A stretch of DNA of 64,000 bases from Thioflexithrix psekupsensis. Its GTDB lineage: Bacteria > Pseudomonadota > Gammaproteobacteria > Beggiatoales > Beggiatoaceae. The stretch spans positions 1 through 64,000 of the forward strand of contig NZ_MSLT01000012.1 of assembly GCF_002149925.1 (NCBI RefSeq). The letters are read 5' to 3'. Positions 37,201 to 46,523 of the stretch are shown in pieces (position 1 is the stretch's first letter; the number at the start of each line of letters is the position of its first letter). Below the pieces are notes generated by a model. The model made no database searches. It saw only the letters and a list, made by a program, of their open reading frames with translations, and was not told where the DNA came from. The position numbers were made by a program, and so were the translations under genes.

Positions 37201-38446
37201 TATTATAATCGCCACTGGCGATGGCTTTGGCTTGATGAATGGTGTCTAAAATACTGTATTTAAGTTGATGGGCATAATTCACCAATTCCGCAACTTCATC
37301 CTTACCAATATAAGCAATATCTTGGCATAAATTAGGTTGTCCTTGACTTAATAAATATAAATGCTCATTCACTTGGCGCAATGGTTTTAAAATGCGTCGC
37401 GTTAATAAGTAAATAGAGACCAAGGCTAAAGCCACACCCAGAACACCAATTAACATAATCGTGAAAAAAGCCACACGAGATTGATGCACAATATCTGCCG
37501 TAGGAATATTGACAGCCACCATCCATTTAGAATAATTATTTCCTATTTCAATAGGATAACCAAAAGTTAAAATCATTTCTTGGAGCAAAACAGAATAACG
37601 TTCTAAGAAAAATTCTCGATGCTGCATAACAGTATCAATATAACGCTGTTCCACGCCCACTTCTTGTAATGTTTTACCTAAACGATGGGTCGCATCCTCA
37701 CGACTTGTTCCCACTAAAATACCCGTCCGTGAATAAACCGCCACATAAGCCTCTTCAAAACCATCAATACTAATCTTTTCAAAATAATTAGCAAATTGTT
37801 TTATCGATAAATTAATACAAGCAACACCTAAAAATTGCTTATTTTTACCCAAAATAGGCACGACCAAAGAAGTCATCAAAACAGGTTTATTTTGCACATT
37901 ATATTCATAAGGTTCTATAATCTCAGGTTGTAATGAACGTTTAGGATAAAGATACCAACTTTCAGTGTTATAACCTGTGGTGGGTTCTAGCATTCCATTT
38001 TTCTGTGAATCCAATGTCCAATAAGGGACAAAACGTCCCGTCGCATCGTGACCAATTGCATTGACATATTCCGCATCTCGACCATCAAACGCATTGGGTT
38101 CAAATACAACTGCGACTCCCGTATATTCAGGATGTGTTTCAATAAATTCTTTTAGAAAAATATTGGCATCTTCTCTGGTAAAATTCAGGTGTCTATTTTC
38201 AGCAAATAAAGCAAACATTTGTGTCAATAATTCAGAATTACCAAGCGCATCTTCTAATTTAGAATCTATCACAGAGGCATAAGAAACGGCTAATTTTTGG
38301 GTAAAGGCATTGACTTTTTCTTCGGTTAATTGCTCAATTTTCTTATTCACAAAGAAAGAAATACTTAATACGACGGTCGCAATTAATACACTGCTAACCA
38401 ACATAAATTTACTGCTCATTTTTAATTGATTAAAATGAATTCTCAC
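34208..38446 (-). CDS. Hybrid sensor histidine kinase with three receiver domains
   Basis: A 1,412-residue membrane kinase with a GTG start behind GGGAG. Order: membrane helix (about 12-30), periplasmic dCache-type sensor (about 30-320), second helix, HAMP (about 350-400), GAF (about 455-600), a long Gln/Glu-rich coiled coil (QQANEELQSQSEELQTQQEE and neighbours), HisKA with NMSHELRTPLN and phospho-His at about 718, HATPase with the N and G boxes (NNLLSNAFKFTEQG, GTGLGLAISRQL), then three receivers (about 1000-1120, 1140-1260, 1290-1410). The middle receiver has VDN for the acidic pair and Y in place of the conserved Thr/Ser. No adjacent output regulator is present. Twenty-four bases separate it from coq7. 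Confidence 0.93.
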   Translation of the reverse strand: MRIHFNQLKMSSKFMLVSSVLIATVVLSISFFVNKKIEQLTEEKVNAFTQKLAVSYASVIDSKLEDALGNSELLTQMFALFAENRHLNFTREDANIFLKEFIETHPEYTGVAVVFEPNAFDGRDAEYVNAIGHDATGRFVPYWTLDSQKNGMLEPTTGYNTESWYLYPKRSLQPEIIEPYEYNVQNKPVLMTSLVVPILGKNKQFLGVACINLSIKQFANYFEKISIDGFEEAYVAVYSRTGILVGTSREDATHRLGKTLQEVGVEQRYIDTVMQHREFFLERYSVLLQEMILTFGYPIEIGNNYSKWMVAVNIPTADIVHQSRVAFFTIMLIGVLGVALALVSIYLLTRRILKPLRQVNEHLYLLSQGQPNLCQDIAYIGKDEVAELVNYAHQLKYSILDTIHQAKAIASGDYNNEIKLLSEKDEFGLALSNMLLNLREAVKLTQEQDWLKTGQTELSNKVSGEQNIVTLAENIVNYLVPYLGAQVGAIYLLYDEETDQPYLKMVASHAYVWRKHAKHEFSIGEGLIGQAALERKTFVIAQPPEDYLYVQTGLGGSAPKHIVVTPFLYEGNLKGVLEIATLSGFTSLQLEFLNQVSNSIAIAVHSATSRTLMAALLEQTQLQAREMEQQTELLQRQQSELQQANEELQSQSEELQTQQEELRQANEELQSRTIELERQRLAVQDKNKVLESARIAIESKAKELELASRYKSEFLANMSHELRTPLNSLLILAQLLVRNAEGNLTEKQLEYAKTIHSAGADLLTLINEILDLSKVEAGRIEINREPCPIQELLASVEQKFHHLAEEKHLSFKIIREANVPDVIHTDGQRLKQIINNLLSNAFKFTEQGQVTLTLARPSAAFLREKQYNPSNDYLMISVNDTGIGVPKDKQAIIFEAFQQADGTTSRRYGGTGLGLAISRQLARLLGGDLFLTSEVNVGSTFILLFSLNLNNNGKKSTFLPEQSILNQTLNDLNQISDSTSSPHTKLNKDKETAPVYSAAPKETVASSDKLHDDRDILHHNDKTLLVMEDDRTFANMLVELAHEKGFKCIRAEDGNTGLELVHRYKPDAIILDVGLPRIDGLTVLEKLKDNSDTRHIPVHFISGSDQARNAKRMGAMGYLLKPVNMGELTQAFEKLSEVIEQVIKHLLLIVDNAQHQEAMFKVIADKDVECTICHTVSEGIAQLKQPHVQFDAIVLDVDVENAQGLALLSQLVKEEEWAKIPVILYANRTLTEDEEQTLKRFEDSLTVKSVASPERLLDEATLFMHQIANTLSEEKQQMLRMVHDKEAILAHKKVLLVDDDMRNTFALMTVLEDKDMEVSIANNGIEALAILKQKKNIDLILMDIMMPEMDGYETMQAIRKQAEFRKLPIIALTAKAMKDDKVKCIEAGANDYLTKPVDIDKLLSLMRVWLYK

Positions 38447-38490
38447 TGGACAATCTCCCTGTATTAAAATTACTGCGCTGCAACATTTTG

Positions 38491-38518
38491 TTGCGGTCTC
38501 TTTAAGCTATGCTACACT
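38491..38518 (+). promoter_or_regulatory. Promoter of coaD (extended -10)
   Basis: TTGCGG at 38491, a 16-base spacer and an extended -10 (TGC then TACACT, 38510-38518). It lies 50 bases before the coaD start and points away from the kinase gene. Confidence 0.5.
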
Positions 38519-38556
38519 AGCGTGCGCAATGATTCATCTTTTACCTTTTACCTTAG

Positions 38557-39060
<504 letters not shown>

Positions 39061-39063
39061 GCC

Positions 39064-41184
39064 TTGTCAACGCCTGATATTTTTTCCTATCGCCCTTATT
39101 GGGCGCAGCGTTTTGGCACTGCACCTGTGTTACCCATGAGTCGAGCGGAAATGGACGAATTGGGCTGGGACAGTTGCGATGTGATTATTGTCACTGGGGA
39201 TGCTTACGTGGATCATCCCAGTTTTGGCATGGCGATTATTGGGCGTTTACTGGAAGCGCAAGGGTTTCGTGTGGGCATTATCGCACAACCACAGTGGCAA
39301 GATACAAGTGATTTTATGGCATTGGGTCAACCGAATTTATTTTTTGGGATTACATCTGGTAATATGGATTCAATGGTGAATCGCTACACGGCTGATCGTA
39401 AAGTGCGCAGCGATGATGCTTACACGCCCAATGGAATCGCAGGAAAACGCCCCGACCGCAGCGTATTAGTGTATAGCCACCGGTGTCGTGAGGCTTATCC
39501 TGAGGTGCCGATTGTTTTAGGGGGAATTGAGGCGAGTTTGCGTCGTATTGCTCATTATGATTATTGGTCAGACAAAATTCGTCGTTCAATATTACTTGAT
39601 GCCCATGCCGATATTCTACTTTATGGGAATGCCGAGCGGGCTTTAGTGGCTTTGGCACATCGTTTGGCGCGCCGCGAGCCGATTGAGCAGATTACGGATT
39701 TACGCGGAACGGTTTTTGTACGTCAACAGTTGCCCGAAGACTGGACAAGCATCGCTTCTTCTCAATTGGATCAACCAGGTCCCCTGAATCCGCCTGTGAA
39801 TCCTTACGCCATGAGTCCGAGTGAAAATAGCACCGTTCAATCTCAAAATGAAAAACAAAAAATTAATCTTGTTCCACGTTCTGTGCTAAATAAAGAAAAA
39901 ACGTATATCGAATTGCCGTCTTTTGATCAAGTGCGCAGCGATCCGATTTGGTACGCTCATGCTTCTCGTTTACTGCATTTGGAATCGAATCCACACAATG
40001 CGCGGGTTTTAACCCAAGCGCACGGCAAGCAATGGTTGTGGGTAAATCCGCCGCCGTGGCCACTGACTACGCCAGAAATGGATCGTTTATACGAATTACC
40101 TTATACCCGTCAACCGCATCCATTTTATCAAGGGCAATCAATTCCTGCTTATGAAATGATCCGTTTTTCGATTACAATTATGCGGGGATGTTTTGGTGGT
40201 TGTAGTTTTTGTTCGATTACAGAACACGAAGGACGTATTATTCAAAATCGTTCTGAAGATTCGATTGTGCAGGAAATTGAGACGATTCGGGATCAAGTAC
40301 CGGGTTTTACGGGGATTATTTCCGATTTGGGCGGCCCAACGGCGAATATGTACCGTTTACACTGCAAAAGTCGAGAGATTGAAGCCCATTGTCGGCGTTT
40401 ATCCTGCGTTTATCCCAGTATTTGTAAGAATTTAAACACCGATCACGCGCCTTTAATCCGTTTATACCGACGAGCGCGGGCTTTACCCGGTATAAAAAAG
40501 GTACTGGTTGCGTCGGGTTTGCGCTACGATTTGGCGGTAGAGTCGCCAGATTACGTCAAGGAATTGGTGACACATCACGTCGGCGGTTATTTAAAAATCG
40601 CGCCTGAGCATACAGAATCAGCCCCATTAAGCAAAATGATGAAGCCGGGCATGGCGGCTTATGATCGTTTTAAAATTTTATTCGATCAGTATTCTAAAGC
40701 GGCAGGAAAAGAGCAGTACTTAATCCCTTATTTTATTGCGGCGCATCCCGGCACCAGCGACGAGGACATGTTGAATTTAGCTTTGTGGCTAAAACGCAAT
40801 CAATTCCGTGCCGATCAAGTGCAGGCGTTTTTGCCATCGCCTATGGCTTTGGCAACCACCATGTATCATACAGGTTACAATCCATTGCAAGCAGTACGAC
40901 GCAACAGTGAGCGCGTACACACTGCAAAAGGACTACGCGCTCGACGTTTACACAAGGCGTTTTTGCGTTACCACGATCCTGAAAATTGGCCGTTATTACG
41001 CGAGGCTTTAAAGAAAATGGGACGCGCTGATTTAATTGGTTCGGGTAAGCACCATTTAATTCCCGCTTATCAACCCCCATCTAAAACTGAACCTAAAACT
41101 CCAATAATTCCCGCTCAAAAAACCCGTTTATTTAAAACACAACACACTCATGCCATTCCCATAAAAAGAAAACGAACGCGATAA
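39064..41184 (+). CDS. YgiQ-family radical SAM protein
   Basis: A 706-residue radical SAM protein with a TTG start. The N-terminal part ([20 protein letters not shown], then [20 protein letters not shown]) is diagnostic of YgiQ (UPF0313). The iron-sulfur motif CFGGCSFC is at about 376, followed by [20 protein letters not shown]. The C-terminal half contains [19 protein letters not shown] and [20 protein letters not shown]. The substrate of this family is not established. The last 40 residues are Lys, Pro and Thr-rich and poorly conserved. Confidence 0.93.
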   Translation: MSTPDIFSYRPYWAQRFGTAPVLPMSRAEMDELGWDSCDVIIVTGDAYVDHPSFGMAIIGRLLEAQGFRVGIIAQPQWQDTSDFMALGQPNLFFGITSGNMDSMVNRYTADRKVRSDDAYTPNGIAGKRPDRSVLVYSHRCREAYPEVPIVLGGIEASLRRIAHYDYWSDKIRRSILLDAHADILLYGNAERALVALAHRLARREPIEQITDLRGTVFVRQQLPEDWTSIASSQLDQPGPLNPPVNPYAMSPSENSTVQSQNEKQKINLVPRSVLNKEKTYIELPSFDQVRSDPIWYAHASRLLHLESNPHNARVLTQAHGKQWLWVNPPPWPLTTPEMDRLYELPYTRQPHPFYQGQSIPAYEMIRFSITIMRGCFGGCSFCSITEHEGRIIQNRSEDSIVQEIETIRDQVPGFTGIISDLGGPTANMYRLHCKSREIEAHCRRLSCVYPSICKNLNTDHAPLIRLYRRARALPGIKKVLVASGLRYDLAVESPDYVKELVTHHVGGYLKIAPEHTESAPLSKMMKPGMAAYDRFKILFDQYSKAAGKEQYLIPYFIAAHPGTSDEDMLNLALWLKRNQFRADQVQAFLPSPMALATTMYHTGYNPLQAVRRNSERVHTAKGLRARRLHKAFLRYHDPENWPLLREALKKMGRADLIGSGKHHLIPAYQPPSKTEPKTPIIPAQKTRLFKTQHTHAIPIKRKRTR

Positions 41185-41187
41185 TAT

Positions 41188-41209
41188 TTTTTGTCAGAAT
41201 CAGAATTTC
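41188..41209 (+). repeat. Fragment of the palindromic MITE (copy F)
   Basis: TTTTTTGTCAGAATCAGAAT then TT matches the left arm of the repeat; nothing else of the element is left. It lies in the gap between the radical SAM gene and hypD. Confidence 0.5.
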
Positions 41210-41246
41210 CAATTGACCTTACCCGCAAAACGGACGGTATTTCATC

Positions 41247-42392
41247 ATGTCACTCACTGCCAATGATTGGTTAAAGAAAATACGAGAATTACCTCTGCCC
41301 GAAAAAATAAAAGTCATTAATGTGTGCGGCGGACATGAACGTGCCATTACCACCGCTGGTTTACGTTCCGCTTTACCTGAGGCGATTGAATTAATACCCG
41401 GGCCGGGTTGTCCGGTGTGTATTTGTCCTGAAGAAGATATTTATATGGCGATTCAATTGGCTTTGCATGAATCGGTGATTTTGGTGGCATTTGGGGATAT
41501 GTTGCGCGTGCCGGTGAATGTGGCTAAAGGAGAAATTCGCTCCTTACAACAGGCAAAAGCCGCCGGTGCGGATATTCGCCCTATCGCTTCGCCTTTGGAA
41601 GCCCTACATATCGCACAACACCATCCCGATCAAGCGGTGGTTTTTTTTGCCGCAGGATTTGAAACCACGATGGCACCGGTAGCGGCTTTGTTGGTGCAAG
41701 GAATTCCGGAGAATTTATCTATTTTATTATCAGGGCGTTTGACGTGGCCGGCGGTGGATATGCTGCTGCGTACCGGACAAGCCACATTCGACGGTGTTAT
41801 TGCGCCCGGACATGTCGCCACCGTTATGGGTGCAGAAGAATGGACGTTTATTGTTGAAAAATATGGTTTACCGGCGGCGGTGGCGGGGTTTACGCCGGTG
41901 AGTTTATTGGCTGCGTTATATTCGGTGCTACGCCAACATGTGGAAGGTCGGCTGTTTTTGGACAACTGCTATCCTGAATTGGTCAGCGCACACGGCAACA
42001 AAACCGCACACACTCATCTACATCACGTCTTTACTGTGACCGCAGCGATGTGGCGTGGGATTGGGATTATTGCGGATTCGGGTTTTAGTTTACGCGAGGC
42101 GCGTTATGATGCGCGCTGGCGTTTTCCCGATTGTGCGACAAACGCTTCCAACCGCAAACGGGCGGGAGAAATGCCAGCGGGATGTGATTGTGCGCGGGTG
42201 GTGTTGGGACAAATTTATCCCGATGGTTGCCGTTTGTATGGTACGGCTTGCACCCCCCGTTCTCCGGTTGGGCCGTGTATGGTTTCCGACGAGGGCGCGT
42301 GCCGTATTTGGTGGAGTGTGGGAATTCGATCCACTGCGCCTACGGCGCAACCTGCGGAAATAACACCAGAATTGTCTATTGGCCGCGAATAA
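41247..42392 (+). CDS. hypD: [NiFe]-hydrogenase maturation protein HypD
   Basis: A 381-residue iron-sulfur protein that, with HypC, supplies the Fe(CN)2CO unit of NiFe hydrogenases. Conserved blocks are KVINVCGGHERAITTAGLRS, IPGPGCPVCICPEEDIYMAI, AAGFETTMAPVAALL and the C-terminal cysteines in MPAGCDCARVVLGQIYPDGC and FPDC. The last 30 residues (after SDEGACRIWW) are unusual and Pro/Thr-rich. No other hyp or hydrogenase gene is in the window, so the rest of the maturation set must lie elsewhere or be absent. Confidence 0.95.
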   Translation: MSLTANDWLKKIRELPLPEKIKVINVCGGHERAITTAGLRSALPEAIELIPGPGCPVCICPEEDIYMAIQLALHESVILVAFGDMLRVPVNVAKGEIRSLQQAKAAGADIRPIASPLEALHIAQHHPDQAVVFFAAGFETTMAPVAALLVQGIPENLSILLSGRLTWPAVDMLLRTGQATFDGVIAPGHVATVMGAEEWTFIVEKYGLPAAVAGFTPVSLLAALYSVLRQHVEGRLFLDNCYPELVSAHGNKTAHTHLHHVFTVTAAMWRGIGIIADSGFSLREARYDARWRFPDCATNASNRKRAGEMPAGCDCARVVLGQIYPDGCRLYGTACTPRSPVGPCMVSDEGACRIWWSVGIRSTAPTAQPAEITPELSIGRE

Positions 42393-42464
42393 TGGGCTAA
42401 AACAGGCTGAATATCGTTTTTGCCGCGTCGCTGAATCGCTAGGGCGGCAACAGCAATAACCGAA

Positions 42465-42758
42465 TTACACCGCGGCAGTCGTTGTGGCTGTGTTTTGGGA
42501 TAATTTGAAGATGTGATGGTTAAGACGGCTTTTATGGCGCGCCGCTTTATTCTTATGAATCAAGCCTTTATCTGCCATTCGATCAATCACAGGCACAGCC
42601 ACTTGATAAGCCGCTTTGGCTTCTTCGGTGTTGCCGGTTTCGATGGCTTTAACCACTTTTTTGATGTAAGTGCGCAACATGGAGCGTTGGCTGGCGTTTT
42701 GTTGACGACGTTTTTCGGATTGACGCGCACGTTTTGCGGCTTGGGGTGAATTGGCCAA
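42465..42758 (-). CDS. rpsT: 30S ribosomal protein S20
   Basis: A 97-residue basic protein. The start is the TTG at 42758 ([20 protein letters not shown]), behind AGGAG with eight bases between. A longer frame to 42788 has no support. UUG is also the known start of E. coli rpsT, where it is tied to low initiation and feedback control by free S20; the same may apply here. Conserved blocks include [14 protein letters not shown] and [20 protein letters not shown]. It is about ten residues longer at the C-terminus (NTATTTAAV). Confidence 0.97.
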   Translation of the reverse strand: MANSPQAAKRARQSEKRRQQNASQRSMLRTYIKKVVKAIETGNTEEAKAAYQVAVPVIDRMADKGLIHKNKAARHKSRLNHHIFKLSQNTATTTAAV

Positions 42759-42819
42759 AATGGAAACTCCTGCTAAGGTAAGAATCAAAAATCATTAGGG
42801 ATAAACGATTTAATCCTTA

Positions 42820-42848
42820 AATATGCTGGTTTTTTTTCAATTTGTCAA
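42820..42848 (-). promoter_or_regulatory. Sigma-70 promoter of rpsT
   Basis: On the minus strand, TTGACA (42848-42843), a 17-base spacer and CATATT (42825-42820), about 50 bases before the AGGAG and TTG start of rpsT. Confidence 0.7.
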
Positions 42849-42947
42849 GAAAATTTTAGTGTATTGTTTCTTTTTGAGGGATTGGGTAGGGTTTAAATGG
42901 AGGATGGCTGGCGCATATTCTGAACGATTCTATCAATCACGTCATTC

Positions 42948-42956
42948 TGGTATAGT
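42948..42956 (+). promoter_or_regulatory. Extended -10 promoter of the aminotransferase gene
   Basis: TGG then TATAGT, an extended -10 hexamer with no clear -35. It is about 100 bases before the GTG start at 43056. The leader between them has no other feature I can name. Confidence 0.45.
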
Positions 42957-43055
42957 GAATCACTTGCTCATATTGATCAGACATTGATAGGAGCAGGTTT
43001 TTAATGGCGGTTATCCAACCCTTAGTTATTTACAATCACTCGAAGGAATACATAC

Positions 43056-44237
43056 GTGACGGTACAACTTTCGGATCGTGTACAAACGATCAAACCCTCT
43101 CCAACGCTGGCTGTGACCAATCGTGCCGCTGAAATGCGCGCCGCAGGGCATGACATCATCGGCTTGGGCGCAGGTGAACCCGATTTCGATACTCCCCAAC
43201 ATATCAAAGAAGCCGCTATCGCTGCCTTGAATCGCGGTTTAACCAAGTATACCGCCGTCGAAGGCACGCCTTCTTTAAAAAAAGCCATTGTTGAGAAATT
43301 CGCCCGCGAAAATCAACTGACTTATACCGCAAAACAAATTCTGGTCTCTGTTGGCGGTAAGCACAGTTTTTATAATTTAGCTCAAGCCCTGTTAAATCCC
43401 GGTGATGAAGTGATTATTCCTGCGCCTTATTGGGTTTCTTATCCTGATATGTGCTTGTTAGCGGGGGCGGTGCCGGTGATTGTGAGTGCGGGGATTGAGC
43501 AGAATTTTAAATTAACTCCCGAACAAATCGCCGCTGCTATTACGGATAAAACGCGTTTATTCGTGTTAAATAGTCCTTCTAATCCCACTGGCGTTCATTA
43601 CACGAATGAAGAATTAGCGGCTTTGGGTAAGATGTTGTTAAATTATCCTCATGTTTTGGTGGCGACGGATGATATGTACGAACATATTTTGTGGGAGGGA
43701 ATGCCGTTTAAAAACATTTTGAATTTCACACCAGAATTGTACGAGCGTACTATTGTGTTAAATGGTGTATCTAAAGCGTATGCCATGACAGGATGGCGCA
43801 TTGGTTACGCGGCAGGCCCTGAGCCGTTAATAAAAGCAATGGGAAATATTCAGTCCCAAAGTACCTCTAATCCCACTTCTATCGCACAATATGCCGCTGA
43901 AGCCGCACTGAATGGTGATCAATCTTTTATTGCCGATATGGTTAAGGTGTTTAAAGAGCGTCATGATTTTGTGTTAAGTGAGTTGTTAAAGATTGATGGT
44001 GTGAGATGTTCACCGTGTCAGGGAACGTTTTATATTTTTCCCAGTTTTGAAGGGGTCATTGCACGCATGGGGATGAAGGATGATTTGGCTTTAGCGGAGT
44101 ATTTGATTGAGAAAGCGGGTGTGGCGTTGGTGCCGGGGTCGGCGTTTGGTGCGCCGGGCTATGGACGTATATCTTTCGCCACCAGTATGGAAAATTTACA
44201 AAAAGCCATGCAACGTTTACAAACCGCCTTGGCGTAG
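43056..44237 (+). CDS. Aspartate aminotransferase (class Ib, PLP-dependent)
   Basis: A 393-residue fold-type I aminotransferase that exchanges amino groups between aspartate and 2-oxoglutarate; some members also act on prephenate. GTG start behind GAAGGA. Seen are GLGAGEPDFDTPQHIKEAA, YTAVEGTPSLKKAI, NSPSNPTGVHYTNEELAAL, and the PLP-binding Lys at about 238 in LNGVSKAYAMTGWRIGYAAG. The C-terminal GYGRISFATSM carries the substrate carboxylate-binding Arg. The pattern is that of the class Ib enzyme of many bacteria rather than E. coli AspC, so no symbol is given. Confidence 0.94.
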   Translation: MTVQLSDRVQTIKPSPTLAVTNRAAEMRAAGHDIIGLGAGEPDFDTPQHIKEAAIAALNRGLTKYTAVEGTPSLKKAIVEKFARENQLTYTAKQILVSVGGKHSFYNLAQALLNPGDEVIIPAPYWVSYPDMCLLAGAVPVIVSAGIEQNFKLTPEQIAAAITDKTRLFVLNSPSNPTGVHYTNEELAALGKMLLNYPHVLVATDDMYEHILWEGMPFKNILNFTPELYERTIVLNGVSKAYAMTGWRIGYAAGPEPLIKAMGNIQSQSTSNPTSIAQYAAEAALNGDQSFIADMVKVFKERHDFVLSELLKIDGVRCSPCQGTFYIFPSFEGVIARMGMKDDLALAEYLIEKAGVALVPGSAFGAPGYGRISFATSMENLQKAMQRLQTALA

Positions 44238-44278
44238 TTAGTCCTCCCTTCTCACCGCGTCTATAACGCCTTAAATCC

Positions 44279-44306
44279 CAAACACGGGGCTTTAGTCCCC
44301 GTGTGT
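44279..44306 (+). terminator. Terminator-like hairpin after the aminotransferase gene
   Basis: AACACGGGG, loop CTTTAGT, CCCCGTGTGT with GTTTGGG behind. The stem is strong but the T tract is short. Confidence 0.55.
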
Positions 44307-44339
44307 GTTTGGGTCAGCTTATTGATTTTTTTTAAGATT

Positions 44340-45332
44340 TTAAAAAATCTGTTTGAGAGTTAAATACTTCCTAATGTCTTCTTCTATCTTTTTAAATAAA
44401 TCGCAATCAGTGAATTTATCATTAACTTTTAAAAGCTCTGTAATGGAAACTCTCGAATTAAAATACTCTCCTATTTTGCTTGTTTTTTCTTCTTCAGGCT
44501 TGATTGAATTATTTGCTAATTCTTCTATTTCACTTTTCTCTTTAGCTTCTAATTCTTTAGATATATTGACTAAAAATTTTTCTATAAACTTATAAAGATG
44601 ATGACCCTTCATAAACAAATAAGCATTTGTCTCATTTAAACCTAATTCACTAAGTCCTTTTAAAAATTCATCGTCAGGGAACAAGTTATTATGATTGAAT
44701 GTTTGTATTTTTTGAGAAACTGATTCTTGAATTATCTTGAGTTTCTCTTTGTAATTACCGTGATTTATCTCATATTTGTTAGGAATTATATCGCCAAAAG
44801 TTACGATTTTTCCAAATTCCCCTATTGAAAAATCGGCGGATTTACCTATGTGCTTACAGTAAAGATTTAAAACCAATAATGGGTATATTATTTTAGAATA
44901 TTCTGTTAGAAAATCACACAAATCAACAAGTTGTTTTGTACTGTTTGTGGCTTTGACGCAAAGAGAGTTTAAACTTTCTGCATAACATTTTAAATTTTCT
45001 ATCGCATACGCATAAGTTTGAAAAATATATGGATTTTGGGCAATTTCTTTACCACATTCTGATTGCAGAATATAATCATAATCACTATCTAGGCAAATAA
45101 GATAGTTCTTTCCTGTATTAGAAAATAATTTGATAAGACTATCTTTTCCTGTGGTCAAATTATCCCCTGAATGAGGTGAAATATCGAAGCGAATTTGTGC
45201 TTGTTTTTGATAAGGCTCAAGAATACCGTACCAAAAACGAACATCAGCATAACTTTCCACAAAAACCAATATTTTTGATCGTGTGGGAGATAATTCGTTA
45301 CGCTTTTCCTGAAAATCTGCTAATCGAATCAA
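44340..45332 (-). CDS. ariB: DUF4435 (TOPRIM-like) effector of a PARIS system
   Basis: A 330-residue DUF4435 protein. The N-terminus shows SKILVFVESYADVRFWYGIL with the early catalytic-type Glu, and the next acidic block is NYLICLDSDYDYIL. Both fit the TOPRIM core of AriB, the effector of the PARIS (phage anti-restriction-induced) defence system. AriB is released by AriA when an anti-restriction protein is sensed and then cuts tRNA (established for E. coli PARIS). Its start overlaps the stop of the ATPase gene by four bases (ATGA), the two-gene order being ATPase first. The C-terminal third is helical with a Lys/Glu-rich stretch. Activity is inferred from family and pairing. Confidence 0.85.
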   Translation of the reverse strand: MIRLADFQEKRNELSPTRSKILVFVESYADVRFWYGILEPYQKQAQIRFDISPHSGDNLTTGKDSLIKLFSNTGKNYLICLDSDYDYILQSECGKEIAQNPYIFQTYAYAIENLKCYAESLNSLCVKATNSTKQLVDLCDFLTEYSKIIYPLLVLNLYCKHIGKSADFSIGEFGKIVTFGDIIPNKYEINHGNYKEKLKIIQESVSQKIQTFNHNNLFPDDEFLKGLSELGLNETNAYLFMKGHHLYKFIEKFLVNISKELEAKEKSEIEELANNSIKPEEEKTSKIGEYFNSRVSITELLKVNDKFTDCDLFKKIEEDIRKYLTLKQIF

Positions 45333-46315
45333 GATATTGACCTATCTTTAACTGTTAAATGACTAAGTTCAAAGACTCGATCTCCCCACCCTTTCATAAT
45401 AAGACCAGGGGAATGCGTCGCAAGAATTAATTGGACATTAGGATTTAATCCACGAATATAATTAATAAGATTTTCCTGCCAATCAATATGCAAAGATATT
45501 TCAGGTTCATCCATTAACAAAAGAGAAGGCTGGTTATCTTGCACCAATACAGTCAATAAAATAATTAAAAGCTGCTTTTCTCCTGATGACAATTCGTAAG
45601 CATTAATCTCTTTATCACCTAATAAAAATTCAAGCTGATTTTTATCCCGATTCACTTTCTTGTTCGTTTCTGAAAATAGCGTATCGATAATCCCTAAAAA
45701 TTTCTCTTGTGAAAAAGTAATTTTTTGAAATTTTTCAGCAACATCATCATAAGAAGAATGCTCTTGTTCTGATTTAAGCAGTTTTTCTTTTTTTCTACTC
45801 AGATTCAACTGGTAATCCATATATTTTATTTGTAATTGATGGATGTGCCAATCTAATTCTGTTTTAACTCGATCATCAGAGAGCTTTTGTACGGCTTCAA
45901 TAGGCTTTAGTCTCGTATCGAAGGTACGGATTAAATTTTTTTTAATTTTTGAAAATTTCAAATATTGTAATGATATATCTTTTGAAGAAAGATTAGATTT
46001 ATTATTACCATAAATAATAATCGTATCATCACTAAATGATAGTTTTATCTCATTAACATGGGCAAATAGTGATGTTTCTCTATATCCATCTCTTTCTTCC
46101 ATTTTTGCTCTGATAGAATACAATAATGATTTTTTCTCTCTATAAATCTGCATTTTACTAAAATCAAAAGCATTATGAATCAAATCAAGTATTGTACTTT
46201 TTCCACTGCCATTAATTCCAGATAAAATATTCACATCAGCCTGTAAATTCCACTCAATGTCATAACGTCCCCAAAGCCCGTAGATTTCAACTTTTTTAAT
46301 AATTAAATTAGTCAT
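45329..46315 (-). CDS. ariA: AAA15-type ATPase of a PARIS system
   Basis: A 328-residue ABC/AAA ATPase. ATG 46315 (MTNLIIKKVEIYGLWGRYDI) is chosen since the 15 codons upstream of it are not conserved in type and the family starts with this strand. Walker A GINGSGKSTI is at about 33, the signature motif LSSGEKQLLIILLTV at about 236, and Walker B SLLLMDEPEISLHIDWQ at about 258, followed by ILATHSPGLI. An AAA15 ATPase placed directly before DUF4435 defines PARIS. AriA is the sensor and scaffold. The pair is AT-richer than the flanking glt and aminotransferase genes, which suggests acquisition. Confidence 0.86.
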   Translation of the reverse strand: MTNLIIKKVEIYGLWGRYDIEWNLQADVNILSGINGSGKSTILDLIHNAFDFSKMQIYREKKSLLYSIRAKMEERDGYRETSLFAHVNEIKLSFSDDTIIIYGNNKSNLSSKDISLQYLKFSKIKKNLIRTFDTRLKPIEAVQKLSDDRVKTELDWHIHQLQIKYMDYQLNLSRKKEKLLKSEQEHSSYDDVAEKFQKITFSQEKFLGIIDTLFSETNKKVNRDKNQLEFLLGDKEINAYELSSGEKQLLIILLTVLVQDNQPSLLLMDEPEISLHIDWQENLINYIRGLNPNVQLILATHSPGLIMKGWGDRVFELSHLTVKDRSIS

Positions 46316-46494
46316 AGTAATAATATTGTCCTTTTGTAAAATTAAATGAGCGTAAAGCAAATTATCAACTGTTCATTCAAACCGTGTCAAGCCATTACTG
46401 TGTTATTTTTTATTCTAAATTCTCAGCAGACGTAATTCTTGAGTTCTTCGGAGATGTTACGGATAACAAACTACACCCCAAAAAAACAACCCTC

Positions 46495-46523
46495 GTGACA
46501 AACGTCCCACTTCCTATTATAAT
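46495..46523 (+). promoter_or_regulatory. Sigma-70 promoter of gltB
   Basis: GTGACA at 46495-46500, a 17-base spacer and a perfect TATAAT at 46518-46523. A leader of about 240 bases follows before the GTG of gltB at 46775. I see no gene in it: a minus-strand frame of 68 codons (46517-46723) has no recognisable domain or ribosome site. A control function of this long leader is possible. Confidence 0.65.

Noticed and set aside
35000-38400. Plus-strand frames opposite the histidine kinase, including a long hydrophobic one at 36271
   Set aside because: They mirror the Gln/Glu-rich coiled coil and membrane parts of the kinase gene.
42055-42400. Three overlapping frames within hypD
   Set aside because: hypD itself is clearly coding through this stretch; the others are shadow frames.
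42420-42450. TTGCCGC/GCGGCAA inverted repeat between hypD and rpsT as a terminator
   Set aside because: A seven-base stem with a long loop and no T run on either strand is too weak to call.
43003-43131. Short upstream frame overlapping the aminotransferase start
   Set aside because: It runs through the real gene in another frame and shows no leader-peptide features.
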